Assembly (NCBI RefSeq): GCF_027484205.1
Contig: NZ_JAIXUB010000026.1
Coordinates: 186,001-250,000, forward strand
Length of the DNA stretch: 64,000 nucleotides
Reading direction: 5' to 3'
Origin: Flavobacterium sp.
Lineage (GTDB): Bacteria; Bacteroidota; Bacteroidia; Flavobacteriales; Flavobacteriaceae
This document shows positions 25,527 to 33,652 of this stretch, piece after piece. Each line of letters opens with the position of its first letter. Positions within the stretch are counted from its first letter, which is position 1. Under the pieces are notes generated by a model. That model had not been told where the DNA came from. It searched no databases and saw nothing but the letters and a program-made list of their open reading frames with translations. Position numbers and translations under genes: made by a program.

Positions 25527-26951
25527 ATGAACTACACTAAAGCACTAAATAATCCAATATTTAAAATTATAGCTCAAGCTAGCCAAGAACTCAATGTTGA
25601 TAGTTATGTAATTGGCGGTTTTGTTCGTGATTTTTTACTTCAAAGAGATTTTAAAAAAGATATTGATGTTGTTGCTGTAGGTTCAGGAATTGATTTGGCT
25701 TTGAAAGTATCGGAATTGTTGCCTAACAAACCTAAAGTTCAGGTTTTTAAAAACTATGGAACAGCAATGCTTCGATACAAAGAAATTGATATTGAGTTTG
25801 TTGGCGCTCGAAAAGAAAGCTATAATCAAGACAGCAGAAACCCAATTGTAGAAAACGGAACATTGGAAGATGACCAAAACCGTCGTGATTTTACCATAAA
25901 TGCATTGGCTTTTTCGTTGAATGAAACAAGTTATGGCGAATTAGTTGATCCATTTAATGGATTGACCGATTTAGAAAATAAAACCATAAAAACGCCATTA
26001 AATCCTGATATTACTTATTCTGATGATCCTTTGCGAATGTTGCGCGGTATTCGTTTTGCAACGCAGTTAAAATTTGAAATTGAAACCGAATCATTAGAAG
26101 CTATTTCAAGAAATAAAGATAGAATCAAGATTATTTCTGGAGAACGAATTGTAGATGAATTAAACAAAATTCTATCAACAGATAAACCATCAATAGGTTT
26201 TTTACATTTATATAAAACGGGACTTTTAGACATCATTTTACCCGAATTAACTGCTTTAAATAATGTAGAAGAAATTGAAGGTCATACTCATAAAAACAAC
26301 TTTTATCATACGTTAGAAGTTGTTGATAATATTTGTCCAAATACTGATGATGTTTGGTTACGTTGGGCAGCATTATTGCACGATATTGGAAAAGCTCCAA
26401 CAAAAAAATTCAACAAAAAACAAGGTTGGACATTCCACGGACATGAATTTCTTGGTGGAAAAATGGTAAAAAAAATCTTTGAAAGATTGCATATGCCATT
26501 GAACCAAAAAATGAAGTTTGTTCAGAAAATGGTCATGTTGAGTTCGAGACCAATTGTTTTGGCTGAAGATATTGTAACCGATTCAGCAGTAAGACGTTTG
26601 GTTTTTGACGCTGGTGAAGACGTTGATCATTTAATGACACTTTGTGAAGCCGATATTACGACTAAAAACCCAGCGAAATTCAAGAAATACCACAACAATT
26701 TTGACATCGTTCGAAAGAAGATTATTGAAGTTGAAGAACGCGATCATGTACGTCAATTTCAGCCACCAATTTCGGGTGAAGAAATTATGGAAATCTTTAA
26801 TTTAAAACCATCAAGAGAAATTGGAATGTTGAAAGAAGCAGTTAAAGAAGCTATTTTAGATGGAAAAATTCCAAATGAATATCAAGCAGCTTATGATTTT
26901 GTTCTGAATAGAGCAGAAAAATTAGGGTTAAAAAAAGTAGAAAATAAGTAA
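25527..26951 (+). CDS. cca: CCA tRNA nucleotidyltransferase with HD domain
   Basis: About 474 residues from ATG 25527. The nucleotidyltransferase head has [11 protein letters not shown] (about 29-39) and the DIDVVAVG metal-binding Asp pair, then [13 protein letters not shown] and the [12 protein letters not shown] helix. The C-terminal half holds an HD phosphohydrolase domain with [12 protein letters not shown] and the HGHEFLGG His pair. The first part adds or repairs the 3' CCA of tRNA; the HD part may act on 2',3'-cyclic phosphates. The length is normal for the Bacteroidetes form. Confidence 0.93.
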   Translation: MNYTKALNNPIFKIIAQASQELNVDSYVIGGFVRDFLLQRDFKKDIDVVAVGSGIDLALKVSELLPNKPKVQVFKNYGTAMLRYKEIDIEFVGARKESYNQDSRNPIVENGTLEDDQNRRDFTINALAFSLNETSYGELVDPFNGLTDLENKTIKTPLNPDITYSDDPLRMLRGIRFATQLKFEIETESLEAISRNKDRIKIISGERIVDELNKILSTDKPSIGFLHLYKTGLLDIILPELTALNNVEEIEGHTHKNNFYHTLEVVDNICPNTDDVWLRWAALLHDIGKAPTKKFNKKQGWTFHGHEFLGGKMVKKIFERLHMPLNQKMKFVQKMVMLSSRPIVLAEDIVTDSAVRRLVFDAGEDVDHLMTLCEADITTKNPAKFKKYHNNFDIVRKKIIEVEERDHVRQFQPPISGEEIMEIFNLKPSREIGMLKEAVKEAILDGKIPNEYQAAYDFVLNRAEKLGLKKVENK

Positions 26952-27014
26952 AGATTAACTTTTGTTACAGTTTTGGATTAAAAACATTAAAATAAATTTG
27001 TTAAAATAAGATTG

Positions 27015-28034
27015 ATGAAAATATACTTTTTAAAATCGGCCAAAATAGCTTTAGTTCTAGTTTACCTTGTGATTTTTGCTGGTGCTTTTGTTCGACTAAC
27101 TGGTTCGGGAATGGGTTGCCCTGATTGGCCAAAATGTTTTGGATATTATATTCCGCCAACACAAGAAAAGGAATTACTTTTTACTGCCGGAAAAGAATAT
27201 GATAAAGGTCAAGTAATTATAAAAGATGAAACGTTATTAGTTGCAAAAACGAATTTTACATCAAAATCAACTTTTGACTCTTCAAATTGGGAAAAATATA
27301 CTAAACATGATTATGCAGTTTTCAATCCACTACACACTTGGGTAGAATATATCAATAGATTGTTAGGAGCTTTAGCAGGAATTGCTTGTTTTGTAACTTT
27401 TATCCTTTCATTTTGGTTTTGGAAAGACAATAAAAAGCTCATTATACTCTCATTTCTAATTTGTATTCTAATGGGATTTCAGGCCTGGCTTGGAAAAACT
27501 GTTGTAGATTCTGTTTTAAATCCTGTAAAAATAACTACACATATGTTGGCAGCACTACTTATTGTTGCGTTCCAATTAATTACAATTTATACGGTTCAAA
27601 AAGATAAAAAAACCCTAATTTCAAACAGAAAATTTAATTGGATTTTAATTATTTCTTTAACTCTAACAATTATTCAAGTCGTTTTAGGAACAAGTGTTAG
27701 AGAACATGTTGATACCATTGCAGAAACTGGAGCGCCAGAAGTTTTTTGGCTTCAAAATCCGAGTTTGTCTTTTTACATTCATCGCAGTTTTTCAGTAATA
27801 GTTTTGCTAGTTAATTTATATTTATTTACTCAAAATAAAAAGCTGAATTTAGGTTTTAAAAAATTAAATTGGGTTATGATTTTGTTAGTAATTGAAATCA
27901 TATCAGGAATTTCAATGTACTATTTTGATTTTCCATTTGGAACGCAAACCATTCATATTGTGTTAGCTACGCTATTATTTGGTTTCCAATTTTATATGAT
28001 TTTAGAATCCAATAACAAAAAATCCAATTTATAA
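27015..28034 (+). CDS. ctaA: Haem A synthase (COX15/CtaA family)
   Basis: A 339-residue membrane protein with about eight helices. TGSGMGCPDWPKCFGYYIPP is the family's first extracellular loop with its Cys pair; the haem-ligand histidines lie in NPLHTWVEYINRLLGALAG, ITTHMLAALLIVAF, FYIHRSFSVIVLL and TIHIVLATLLF. It oxidises the haem O methyl group to haem A. cbb3 oxidase does not use haem A, so this implies an aa3/caa3 oxidase elsewhere in the genome. The ATG at 27015 is preferred over the TTG codon just before it. Confidence 0.95.
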   Translation: MKIYFLKSAKIALVLVYLVIFAGAFVRLTGSGMGCPDWPKCFGYYIPPTQEKELLFTAGKEYDKGQVIIKDETLLVAKTNFTSKSTFDSSNWEKYTKHDYAVFNPLHTWVEYINRLLGALAGIACFVTFILSFWFWKDNKKLIILSFLICILMGFQAWLGKTVVDSVLNPVKITTHMLAALLIVAFQLITIYTVQKDKKTLISNRKFNWILIISLTLTIIQVVLGTSVREHVDTIAETGAPEVFWLQNPSLSFYIHRSFSVIVLLVNLYLFTQNKKLNLGFKKLNWVMILLVIEIISGISMYYFDFPFGTQTIHIVLATLLFGFQFYMILESNNKKSNL

Positions 28035-28036
28035 AG

Positions 28037-28044
28037 TATATTTG
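28037..28044 (+). promoter_or_regulatory. -7 element upstream of the CDP-alcohol transferase gene
   Basis: TATATTTG, an exact match, lies 2 bp past the ctaA stop codon and 44 bp before the next ATG. Confidence 0.5.
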
Positions 28045-28088
28045 TAGCCCGACTATATTGTCACATTCTTTTGATTTCTTAACTTTAA

Positions 28089-28859
28089 ATGTCAAAACTT
28101 ACGGCGCAAGATAAATTTCTTGACTTATCCGATTACGGAAGACCTTTTGGAAAATTCCTTGCAAATCAACTTAAAAGTACTCGCTTCACTCCTATTCATG
28201 TTACCATTTTATTTGGGATTTCGGGTTTAATTGCAATTTACTGCATACTTACACATCAGTATTTTTGGGCTGGATTTTTTATTGTTTTAAAATCTGGAAT
28301 TGATGCTGCCGATGGAGAATTAGCACGACTTAAAAACACACCTTCGTATGTGGGAAGATATTTGGATAGTGTTTTTGATATTATTTTAAACTTCTTATTT
28401 CTAATGACTATTTGCTATGTATCAAAAACAACTATTTGGTTTTGCTTATTGGCGTTTATAGGAATTCAATTGCAAGGAACTTTATATAATTATTACTATG
28501 TAATTCTTCGAAATAAATCAGTTGGTGGTGATACTACTAGTAAAGTATTTGAATACAAATCACCAAAAGCTTTACCAGGAGAAAAACAAAAATCAGTCGA
28601 TATTTTATTTGGAATTTACACTGTAGTCTATGGCGTTTTTGATAAAATAATTCATGCGTTAGATAAAGATGCCTACAAAGTAAAAACATTTCCTAATTGG
28701 TTTATGACATTACTTTCGATTTATGGATTAGGATTTCAATTGCTAATAATTGCAGTAATGTTGCCTTTAGGTTGGATTGAATTTATAGTTCCGTTTTTTA
28801 TTGTTTATACGATGTTAATTTTTGTATTGATTGGAATTAGGAAACTAGTTATTACTTAA
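28089..28859 (+). CDS. CDP-alcohol phosphatidyltransferase family protein
   Basis: A 256-residue integral membrane protein with about six helices. The complete family motif D-x2-D-G-x2-A-R-x8-G-x3-D-x3-D is present in the segment from DAADGELARL to GRYLDSVFD (about 74-99), so the Mg2+ site is intact. It probably transfers a phospho-alcohol from a CDP-linked donor; the substrate (inositol, glycerol or another alcohol) cannot be told. It converges with the response regulator gene, overlapping it by 4 bp at the 3' ends. Confidence 0.9.
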   Translation: MSKLTAQDKFLDLSDYGRPFGKFLANQLKSTRFTPIHVTILFGISGLIAIYCILTHQYFWAGFFIVLKSGIDAADGELARLKNTPSYVGRYLDSVFDIILNFLFLMTICYVSKTTIWFCLLAFIGIQLQGTLYNYYYVILRNKSVGGDTTSKVFEYKSPKALPGEKQKSVDILFGIYTVVYGVFDKIIHALDKDAYKVKTFPNWFMTLLSIYGLGFQLLIIAVMLPLGWIEFIVPFFIVYTMLIFVLIGIRKLVIT

Positions 28860-29626
28860 CCCAACCAACTTTTAAAATCGCTTACTTTTTCTCTAGCCAC
28901 AATTACTTCATCGTCTTTGTAAGTTGGCAAAATTACCTTTAATCGGGAATTACTGTGCATTTGAATTTCTTTAATTCCTTTCATCGGAATAATAAATTTT
29001 CTTGAAATACGATAGAAATCTTTTGGATCTAATTCACTTTCGAGTTGCTCTAAAGTTGTGTCTAATAAGTAATCTCGTCCATCGAATGTATGCAAGTATG
29101 TTCCTTTATTTTCACTGTAAAAACATTCTACTTCATCAATAGTTATCATTTTAAGTTGTTGTCCCATTTTGATAGTAAATCGTTTTTTATATTCTCTGTC
29201 AACTGGGTTTACCAACATCTTTTTTATGGCTTCAAAATCTAAACCTGAAATTAGACTTTTTTGAAATTGATTTTTGAATTTTGTAATTGCAATTGCTAAA
29301 TCATCCTCATCAATAGGTTTTAAAAGATAATCAATACTGTTTAGTTTAAAAGCACGCAACGCATATTCATCGTAAGCTGTTGTAAAAATTACAGCACTTT
29401 TAATGTCACACTGAGCTTTGCCGAAGTGTTCAAATATTTCAAACGATAAACCATCAGACAATTGAATATCGAGAAATATCAAATCTGGATGCGAATTGTT
29501 ATTAAACCAATGGATTGATTCCTCAACAGAATGCAACATTTGATTGACTTGCAATCCTAATTTTTCAACTTTTCGTTGCAACAATCTTGCAGCAGGTTTT
29601 TCGTCTTCTATAATTATTATGTTCAT
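28856..29626 (-). CDS. LytTR-family response regulator
   Basis: A 256-residue protein. The receiver domain (1-120) has IIIEDEKPAA, the phospho-acceptor D53 in DLIFLDIQLSDG, a T in FTTAYDEYALRAF and the K of LLKPID. The C-terminal LytTR DNA-binding domain (about 150-255) has VECFYSENKGTYLHTFDGRD and FYRISRKFIIPM. It is the last gene of an operon that begins with its cognate LytS-type kinase. Direct targets are unknown. Confidence 0.94.
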   Translation of the reverse strand: MNIIIIEDEKPAARLLQRKVEKLGLQVNQMLHSVEESIHWFNNNSHPDLIFLDIQLSDGLSFEIFEHFGKAQCDIKSAVIFTTAYDEYALRAFKLNSIDYLLKPIDEDDLAIAITKFKNQFQKSLISGLDFEAIKKMLVNPVDREYKKRFTIKMGQQLKMITIDEVECFYSENKGTYLHTFDGRDYLLDTTLEQLESELDPKDFYRISRKFIIPMKGIKEIQMHSNSRLKVILPTYKDDEVIVAREKVSDFKSWLG

Positions 29627-29630
29627 ATTC

Positions 29631-30287
29631 TTATTTTGAAACGATTTTATATTTATTTGACCATTTAAAAATTAATGGAGTTAAAATTAATGTTGGTAAA
29701 AGCCAAGCTACAATTCCTGGTAAAATAGTATTATTGACTACTAAAAAAGCCGTAGCAGCTGCAATATAGGAACCAATCATTCGTTGAATGTGAACCAATA
29801 ACCAAAAGTTTTTTATTGAATTTTGGCCTTTATAATTTTTAAAATCTTGATAAACCATTGAAACACTGATAAATCCAAAGACTAACAACACTATTCCAAA
29901 ATTATTGCTTGAAACCAATAGTAAGATTCCATAAATAACAAACCCAATTCCGAAAAGTAACATTGTTGAACTTAAAATCCAATCTATATTTTTGGCTTTT
30001 TCACCTTTTAACAATCCTTTTAAAGAAAGATATCGTTGTCCTGTGGCTGCCATGTATATTGAAAAAATTCCAACAATAAACAGAAAAGGATTACTATGAA
30101 TTAAGGTCATTAATAAACCTGCTAAGCCGTTGATTAACATCCCATAAAGAAAAAACAAACCAACATTTTTGTGCAATTTATCACCTTTTTTACGAGCAAT
30201 ATTTATTGTTCCAGTAATCAATCCAACACTTCCCGCAATGATATGAATCACAAGTAAAATTTTAAAAATAAGTTCCAAATTTATCAT
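29631..30287 (-). CDS. Multi-pass membrane protein (DUF2306-like)
   Basis: About 218 residues with some seven hydrophobic helices. HIIAGSVGLITGTINIARKKG followed by LHKNVGLFFLYGML resembles DUF2306-type membrane proteins, with conserved His residues in helices 1 and 2 and in VHIQRMIGSYIA. Function is unknown. The ATG at 30287 overlaps the TAA of the previous gene as TAATG, pointing to coupled translation; an ATG at 30296 is also in frame. It lies between the 2TM genes and the response regulator in the signalling operon. Confidence 0.7.
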   Translation of the reverse strand: MINLELIFKILLVIHIIAGSVGLITGTINIARKKGDKLHKNVGLFFLYGMLINGLAGLLMTLIHSNPFLFIVGIFSIYMAATGQRYLSLKGLLKGEKAKNIDWILSSTMLLFGIGFVIYGILLLVSSNNFGIVLLVFGFISVSMVYQDFKNYKGQNSIKNFWLLVHIQRMIGSYIAAATAFLVVNNTILPGIVAWLLPTLILTPLIFKWSNKYKIVSK

Positions 30288-30601
30288 TAGTTCCATTTTT
30301 GTTTTTCACTCTTTTCCTTCTCCATCAACTCTTTAATTTTCTTTTCTTCCCAGTCATTTCCCAGTAATAAATTAGGTCCAAAAACTGAAAGTGCATGTGC
30401 TGCTAAACCAATTCCCCAAAAGAAAGCTGTAAAAAAGTTCTTAAATTGAAAATAACTTTCACCTTTTTCAAGGTCTTGAATATTAACCACAACAAATATT
30501 AAATTGATGACAACATACACCAATAAATGCGTATAAAAACCTTTTATTTTTTTGACACGTTTTAATGCTTTTTCGTACTGTATTTGTTCTTCTGGTGTCA
30601 T
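30287..30601 (-). CDS. 2TM domain-containing protein (copy 3)
   Basis: A 104-residue protein starting MTPEEQIQYEKALKRVKKIK, with two membrane helices (about 24-42 and 60-82) and the amphipathic end DWEEKKIKELMEKEK. The 2TM family in Bacteroidetes accompanies LytS/LytTR systems; its role is unknown, and modulation of the kinase is a possibility. It starts 2 bp after the previous 2TM gene. It shares with the kinase-fused copy and the middle copy the order helix-FYxHL-two helices-WGxG-HA-WEEKKI. Confidence 0.85.
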   Translation of the reverse strand: MTPEEQIQYEKALKRVKKIKGFYTHLLVYVVINLIFVVVNIQDLEKGESYFQFKNFFTAFFWGIGLAAHALSVFGPNLLLGNDWEEKKIKELMEKEKSEKQKWN

Positions 30602-30603
30602 AA

Positions 30604-30909
30604 TTATTCGTATTTATTTTGTTTATTGTTTTCTTCTTCTATAAACTGTTGCATCTTTTTTTCTTCCCAACTTTTTCCAAAAAACGGAAACCAATTAAAA
30701 ACTTTTACTGCATGAACAAGTACACCCAAACCCCAACTGAAAGTCGTCCAAAAAAACCAAAGATGATTAGGTGAATATTTTAAATTGATAAAAATTATTA
30801 TTGCATTAAAAATTATAAAAAATGTTAAATGCGAATAGAATCCTTTAATTTCCTCAACTTGCTTTTTTGCTTTTTGGTAATTTTCAAAATCTTGATTAGA
30901 ATTCATCAT
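30604..30909 (-). CDS. 2TM domain-containing protein (copy 2)
   Basis: About 101 residues. YQKAKKQVEEIKGFYSHLTF leads into two helices, then WGLGVLVHAVKVF and SWEEKKMQQFIEEEN. The ATG at 30909 overlaps the kinase stop codon as TAATG, the same arrangement seen at the next 2TM/DUF2306 junction, so translation is probably coupled and the unit probably duplicated. An in-frame ATG at 30918 exists but lies in the kinase 3' end. Confidence 0.85.
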   Translation of the reverse strand: MMNSNQDFENYQKAKKQVEEIKGFYSHLTFFIIFNAIIIFINLKYSPNHLWFFWTTFSWGLGVLVHAVKVFNWFPFFGKSWEEKKMQQFIEEENNKQNKYE

Positions 30910-32255
30910 TAGTTCCATTTATTATTGTTACTATTTTGTTTGTTCAATATTTCTTGAATTTTCTTTTCTTCCCAAGATTTTCCGTATCCAAAAGTTTCAA
31001 AAGCATGAAACAGAACTCCTAAACCCCAACCAAACATTGGAAACCAAAACCATTGAAAATCATGTGGTGAATTTAAATTTATGATAATTAAAATTGGAAT
31101 CACGACACAATAAGAAGCCAGATTTCCATAAAAACCTTTTAGTTTTTCTACACGTTCTTTAGCTCTCAAGTAAGAAGTGTTTTCATTAAATGTATTTGTT
31201 TTTTCCATGATACTTATTTGTTTTGTTAAAATAGGTAGATAAACTGCAAATGTTTCTTTATTCTCGTCAATTAAGACTTTTCTTTCTGAAAGAATAGCAT
31301 ATCGGCTTACAATATTTTGAAGTCCAACACCTTTTCTGTCTTGCAAAACTTCTTTCTTTTGCAGGTTATTTTCTACTACTAAAAAATTATCTTTTATATA
31401 AATTTTGATATGAAGTGGTTTGTTTTCACTAACCACATTGTGTTTAATGGTATTTTCTAATAATAATTGTAATGACAACGGAACCACTTTGGCATCGGTA
31501 TTTTCAAAATCAGTTGGAATTTCAAAAGTGATGCTGTTTTCGAAACGCATTTTCAACAACTTCATATACGTTTTAGCAAAAGCTAATTCTTCTTGAACGG
31601 TTACTAACTCTTTATCTTTTTGTTCTAAAACGTAACGATAAATCTTAGATAATGAAGTGGTAAACTGTTGTGCATTTTCGGGGTTTTCCTCAATCAATGA
31701 ACTCAAAACATTCAAACTATTAAAGAGAAAATGAGGATCAATTTGATTTTTTAAACTTTCAAACTTTGCATTAGCAGTTCCTGCAATTATTTTTTGTTCT
31801 TTAAGTTTAGTCTCTTGATAATATTTGTAGAGATAAATTATATGAACAATTGATATTACAATAAAAGAAAACGCCGATGCAACAATATAATTTGATGGTT
31901 TTTCATTTGATATAAAAGAGTCAAATGTTTTATTTTCAATTACAACATCTTCAAAAACTCTTAATATAAAAATCACAAAAAGCGATAAGAAAAATGATAA
32001 AGTAAAGCCTATAAATATTCTCTTTTTAGAAAAACGCTCTTCTTTAAAAATCGAATCAAGAAAAATAAATAAAGAGGTATTAGCCAAATGAAGAGAAACA
32101 CTATATAACAAAGTATATAGAAAAGTAACTTTCAAATTTTCATCAAATTTTAAGCTAGAACCATTTAGAACATTTATCAAAGTTATGATACAAAAAATAC
32201 CAAATCCTATTAAAAGTGCTCTTGGAAATTCTCTTAAATATCTATTGTTTTTCAT
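30909..32255 (-). CDS. LytS-type sensor histidine kinase fused to a 2TM domain
   Basis: A 448-residue protein. Four membrane helices (about 10-150) are followed by a PF06580-type kinase with the H-box QIDPHFLFNSLNVL (about 192-205), an N-box LLLENTIKHNVV and a G-rich RKGVGLQNIVSRY. The kinase would normally end near VYLPILTK (about 345). Here the frame runs on through ISIMEKTNTF into a full 2TM domain (about 362-448) ending in SWEEKKIQEIL. The internal Met of the junction looks like the old start codon of a separate 2TM gene, so this appears to be a gene fusion. Confidence 0.9.
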   Translation of the reverse strand: MKNNRYLREFPRALLIGFGIFCIITLINVLNGSSLKFDENLKVTFLYTLLYSVSLHLANTSLFIFLDSIFKEERFSKKRIFIGFTLSFFLSLFVIFILRVFEDVVIENKTFDSFISNEKPSNYIVASAFSFIVISIVHIIYLYKYYQETKLKEQKIIAGTANAKFESLKNQIDPHFLFNSLNVLSSLIEENPENAQQFTTSLSKIYRYVLEQKDKELVTVQEELAFAKTYMKLLKMRFENSITFEIPTDFENTDAKVVPLSLQLLLENTIKHNVVSENKPLHIKIYIKDNFLVVENNLQKKEVLQDRKGVGLQNIVSRYAILSERKVLIDENKETFAVYLPILTKQISIMEKTNTFNENTSYLRAKERVEKLKGFYGNLASYCVVIPILIIINLNSPHDFQWFWFPMFGWGLGVLFHAFETFGYGKSWEEKKIQEILNKQNSNNNKWN

Positions 32256-32307
32256 CTTTTATTAACTTAAAGCTCCAAGGATTTAAATACCTTGCAGGAT
32301 ATTTATA

Positions 32308-32934
32308 TTACTTTCCGCAGTTTTTCAATGTTTCTTGTGCTCTATCTAAACCCCAAGTTGGATGAAATTCTGTTTCAGGTTTAAATTTAGCAAATAATTC
32401 GATAGATTTTGCAACTTGCTCACACATTGGTTTAGTATCTGTTCCCCAATATTGTGCACCACCAATTTCAAATTCTGCTTTACCAAAAACAGCTCTTGGA
32501 TTTTCTGGAGCTAATTTTAATGCTCTTTCATACAATTCAATTGTTGGAGCAGAAAGTTTCATTCCGTTAGTCATAGGATCTTGAACAATTAAAGCCGTAT
32601 TAATCATAGCTTGCATTATTAGAATTTCTGCATTGTTTGGCGAAATCAATTCGGCTGCGTCTAAAGCTGCTTGTGCTTTATTGATTAAAGCTGTCGCATT
32701 TTTAGCATTTGCTGGATTAAAAGCTTCTGTTGTATTTACTAAAGCTACATAATAATTTGGTAACCAATTTGTTTTTTCAACCGATGCAATTCTTTCAAAT
32801 AAAGCTGATGCTTCTGTTGCATTTCCTGTTCTCCATGTTGCGAATGCTTTTCCCATTCCTTGCTCATACTGTTGTGCATTTACAGATAAAACTGTTGCTA
32901 AAAATACTACTAATGTTGTGATAACTTTTGTCAT
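32308..32934 (-). CDS. Secreted TPR-like protein
   Basis: A 208-residue protein with a signal peptide (MTKVITTLVVFLATVLSVNA-QQ). The mature part is all alpha-helical with tetratricopeptide-like spacing (FERIASVEKTNWLPNYYVAL, AALDAAELISPNNAEILIMQ, YERALKLAPENPRAVFGKAE). It is conserved in Flavobacteriia as a periplasmic protein of unknown role, possibly a binding scaffold. It lies 52 bp upstream of the kinase operon on the same strand and may be read into it. Confidence 0.75.
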   Translation of the reverse strand: MTKVITTLVVFLATVLSVNAQQYEQGMGKAFATWRTGNATEASALFERIASVEKTNWLPNYYVALVNTTEAFNPANAKNATALINKAQAALDAAELISPNNAEILIMQAMINTALIVQDPMTNGMKLSAPTIELYERALKLAPENPRAVFGKAEFEIGGAQYWGTDTKPMCEQVAKSIELFAKFKPETEFHPTWGLDRAQETLKNCGK

Positions 32935-33074
32935 GATTTCTAAATTTTAAATTGTTATAAAATTGATTTTTTATTGATGATTAAAACTCTTGTTCTTAAT
33001 TCTGATGTAAAAGTATACTGTTCCTATTGGTTGAGAAATTTATACTTACCGAATTGTTGATTTTTTGGGATGAA

Positions 33075-33105
33075 TTGTATTCAATTGATTTTTTTTGTAA
33101 ATTTG
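33075..33105 (+). promoter_or_regulatory. Promoter of the toxin-antitoxin pair
   Basis: TTG (33075-33077), 20 bp, then TAAATTTG (33098-33105), a good Bacteroidetes promoter. The antitoxin ATG at 33120 lies 15 bp downstream. Confidence 0.6.
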
Positions 33106-33119
33106 ATAAAAATAATGTT

Positions 33120-33362
33120 ATGAGTTCAGCAGAATTAAAATTAAAATTATTCAGAGAAATTGATACTCTTGAGAAATCCAAATTGGAACAAGTTTATGGT
33201 TTATTTGTTAATTTTATAAACAAAGAAAACGATACCGAAGAATGGAATTCATTATCAAATTCTCAACAAAGTGGTCTAATTGATGCTATTGAAGAAATGA
33301 GTTCTTCTGAAGGAATTGACCATAAAACAATCATGGATAAATACAAAAAGAAATATGCGTAA
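33120..33362 (+). CDS. Putative antitoxin of a RelE/ParE-type module
   Basis: An 80-residue acidic helical protein (MSSAELKLKLFREIDTLEKS). Its N-terminus forms a small coiled coil and the middle segment ENDTEEWNSLSNSQQSGLID resembles antitoxins found with RelE/ParE toxins in Bacteroidetes. It overlaps the toxin gene by 8 bp, the usual antitoxin-first layout. ATG 33120 is chosen because it follows the promoter; codons further upstream would precede transcription. Confidence 0.8.
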   Translation: MSSAELKLKLFREIDTLEKSKLEQVYGLFVNFINKENDTEEWNSLSNSQQSGLIDAIEEMSSSEGIDHKTIMDKYKKKYA

Positions 33363-33651
33363 ACCAATAAAATGGTCTTCGCATGCAGAGGATGATTTTG
33401 CCAAATTACTTGAATATTTGGAACACCGTTGGAATAAAAATGTTTGTTTAAAATTCATATCTAAATTAGATTACTGCATTGATTTAATTCATAAAAACCC
33501 AAATCAGTTTCCCTTTTTAAACGTACAACTTGAAATAAGAAAGTGTGTCGTTACAAAGCAAAACACACTTTACTATAAAGAGACGGATACTAGAATTGAA
33601 ATTTTAAGATTGTACGATACACGCCAAAATCCTGATTCATTAAAATTTTAA
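33355..33651 (+). CDS. RelE/ParE-family toxin
   Basis: A 98-residue basic protein (MRKPIKWSSHAEDDFAKLLE). The order helix-LEYLEHRWN, then FISKLDYCIDLIHKNPNQFP, then CVVTKQNTLYYKETDTRIEI and LRLYDTRQNP is the RelE/ParE fold: two helices and a beta sheet with the C-terminal DTRQNP block. It could cleave mRNA at ribosomes or poison gyrase; the subtype is unresolved. It converges with a TonB-dependent receptor gene after 1 bp. Confidence 0.88.
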   Translation: MRKPIKWSSHAEDDFAKLLEYLEHRWNKNVCLKFISKLDYCIDLIHKNPNQFPFLNVQLEIRKCVVTKQNTLYYKETDTRIEILRLYDTRQNPDSLKF

Positions 33652-33652
33652 T

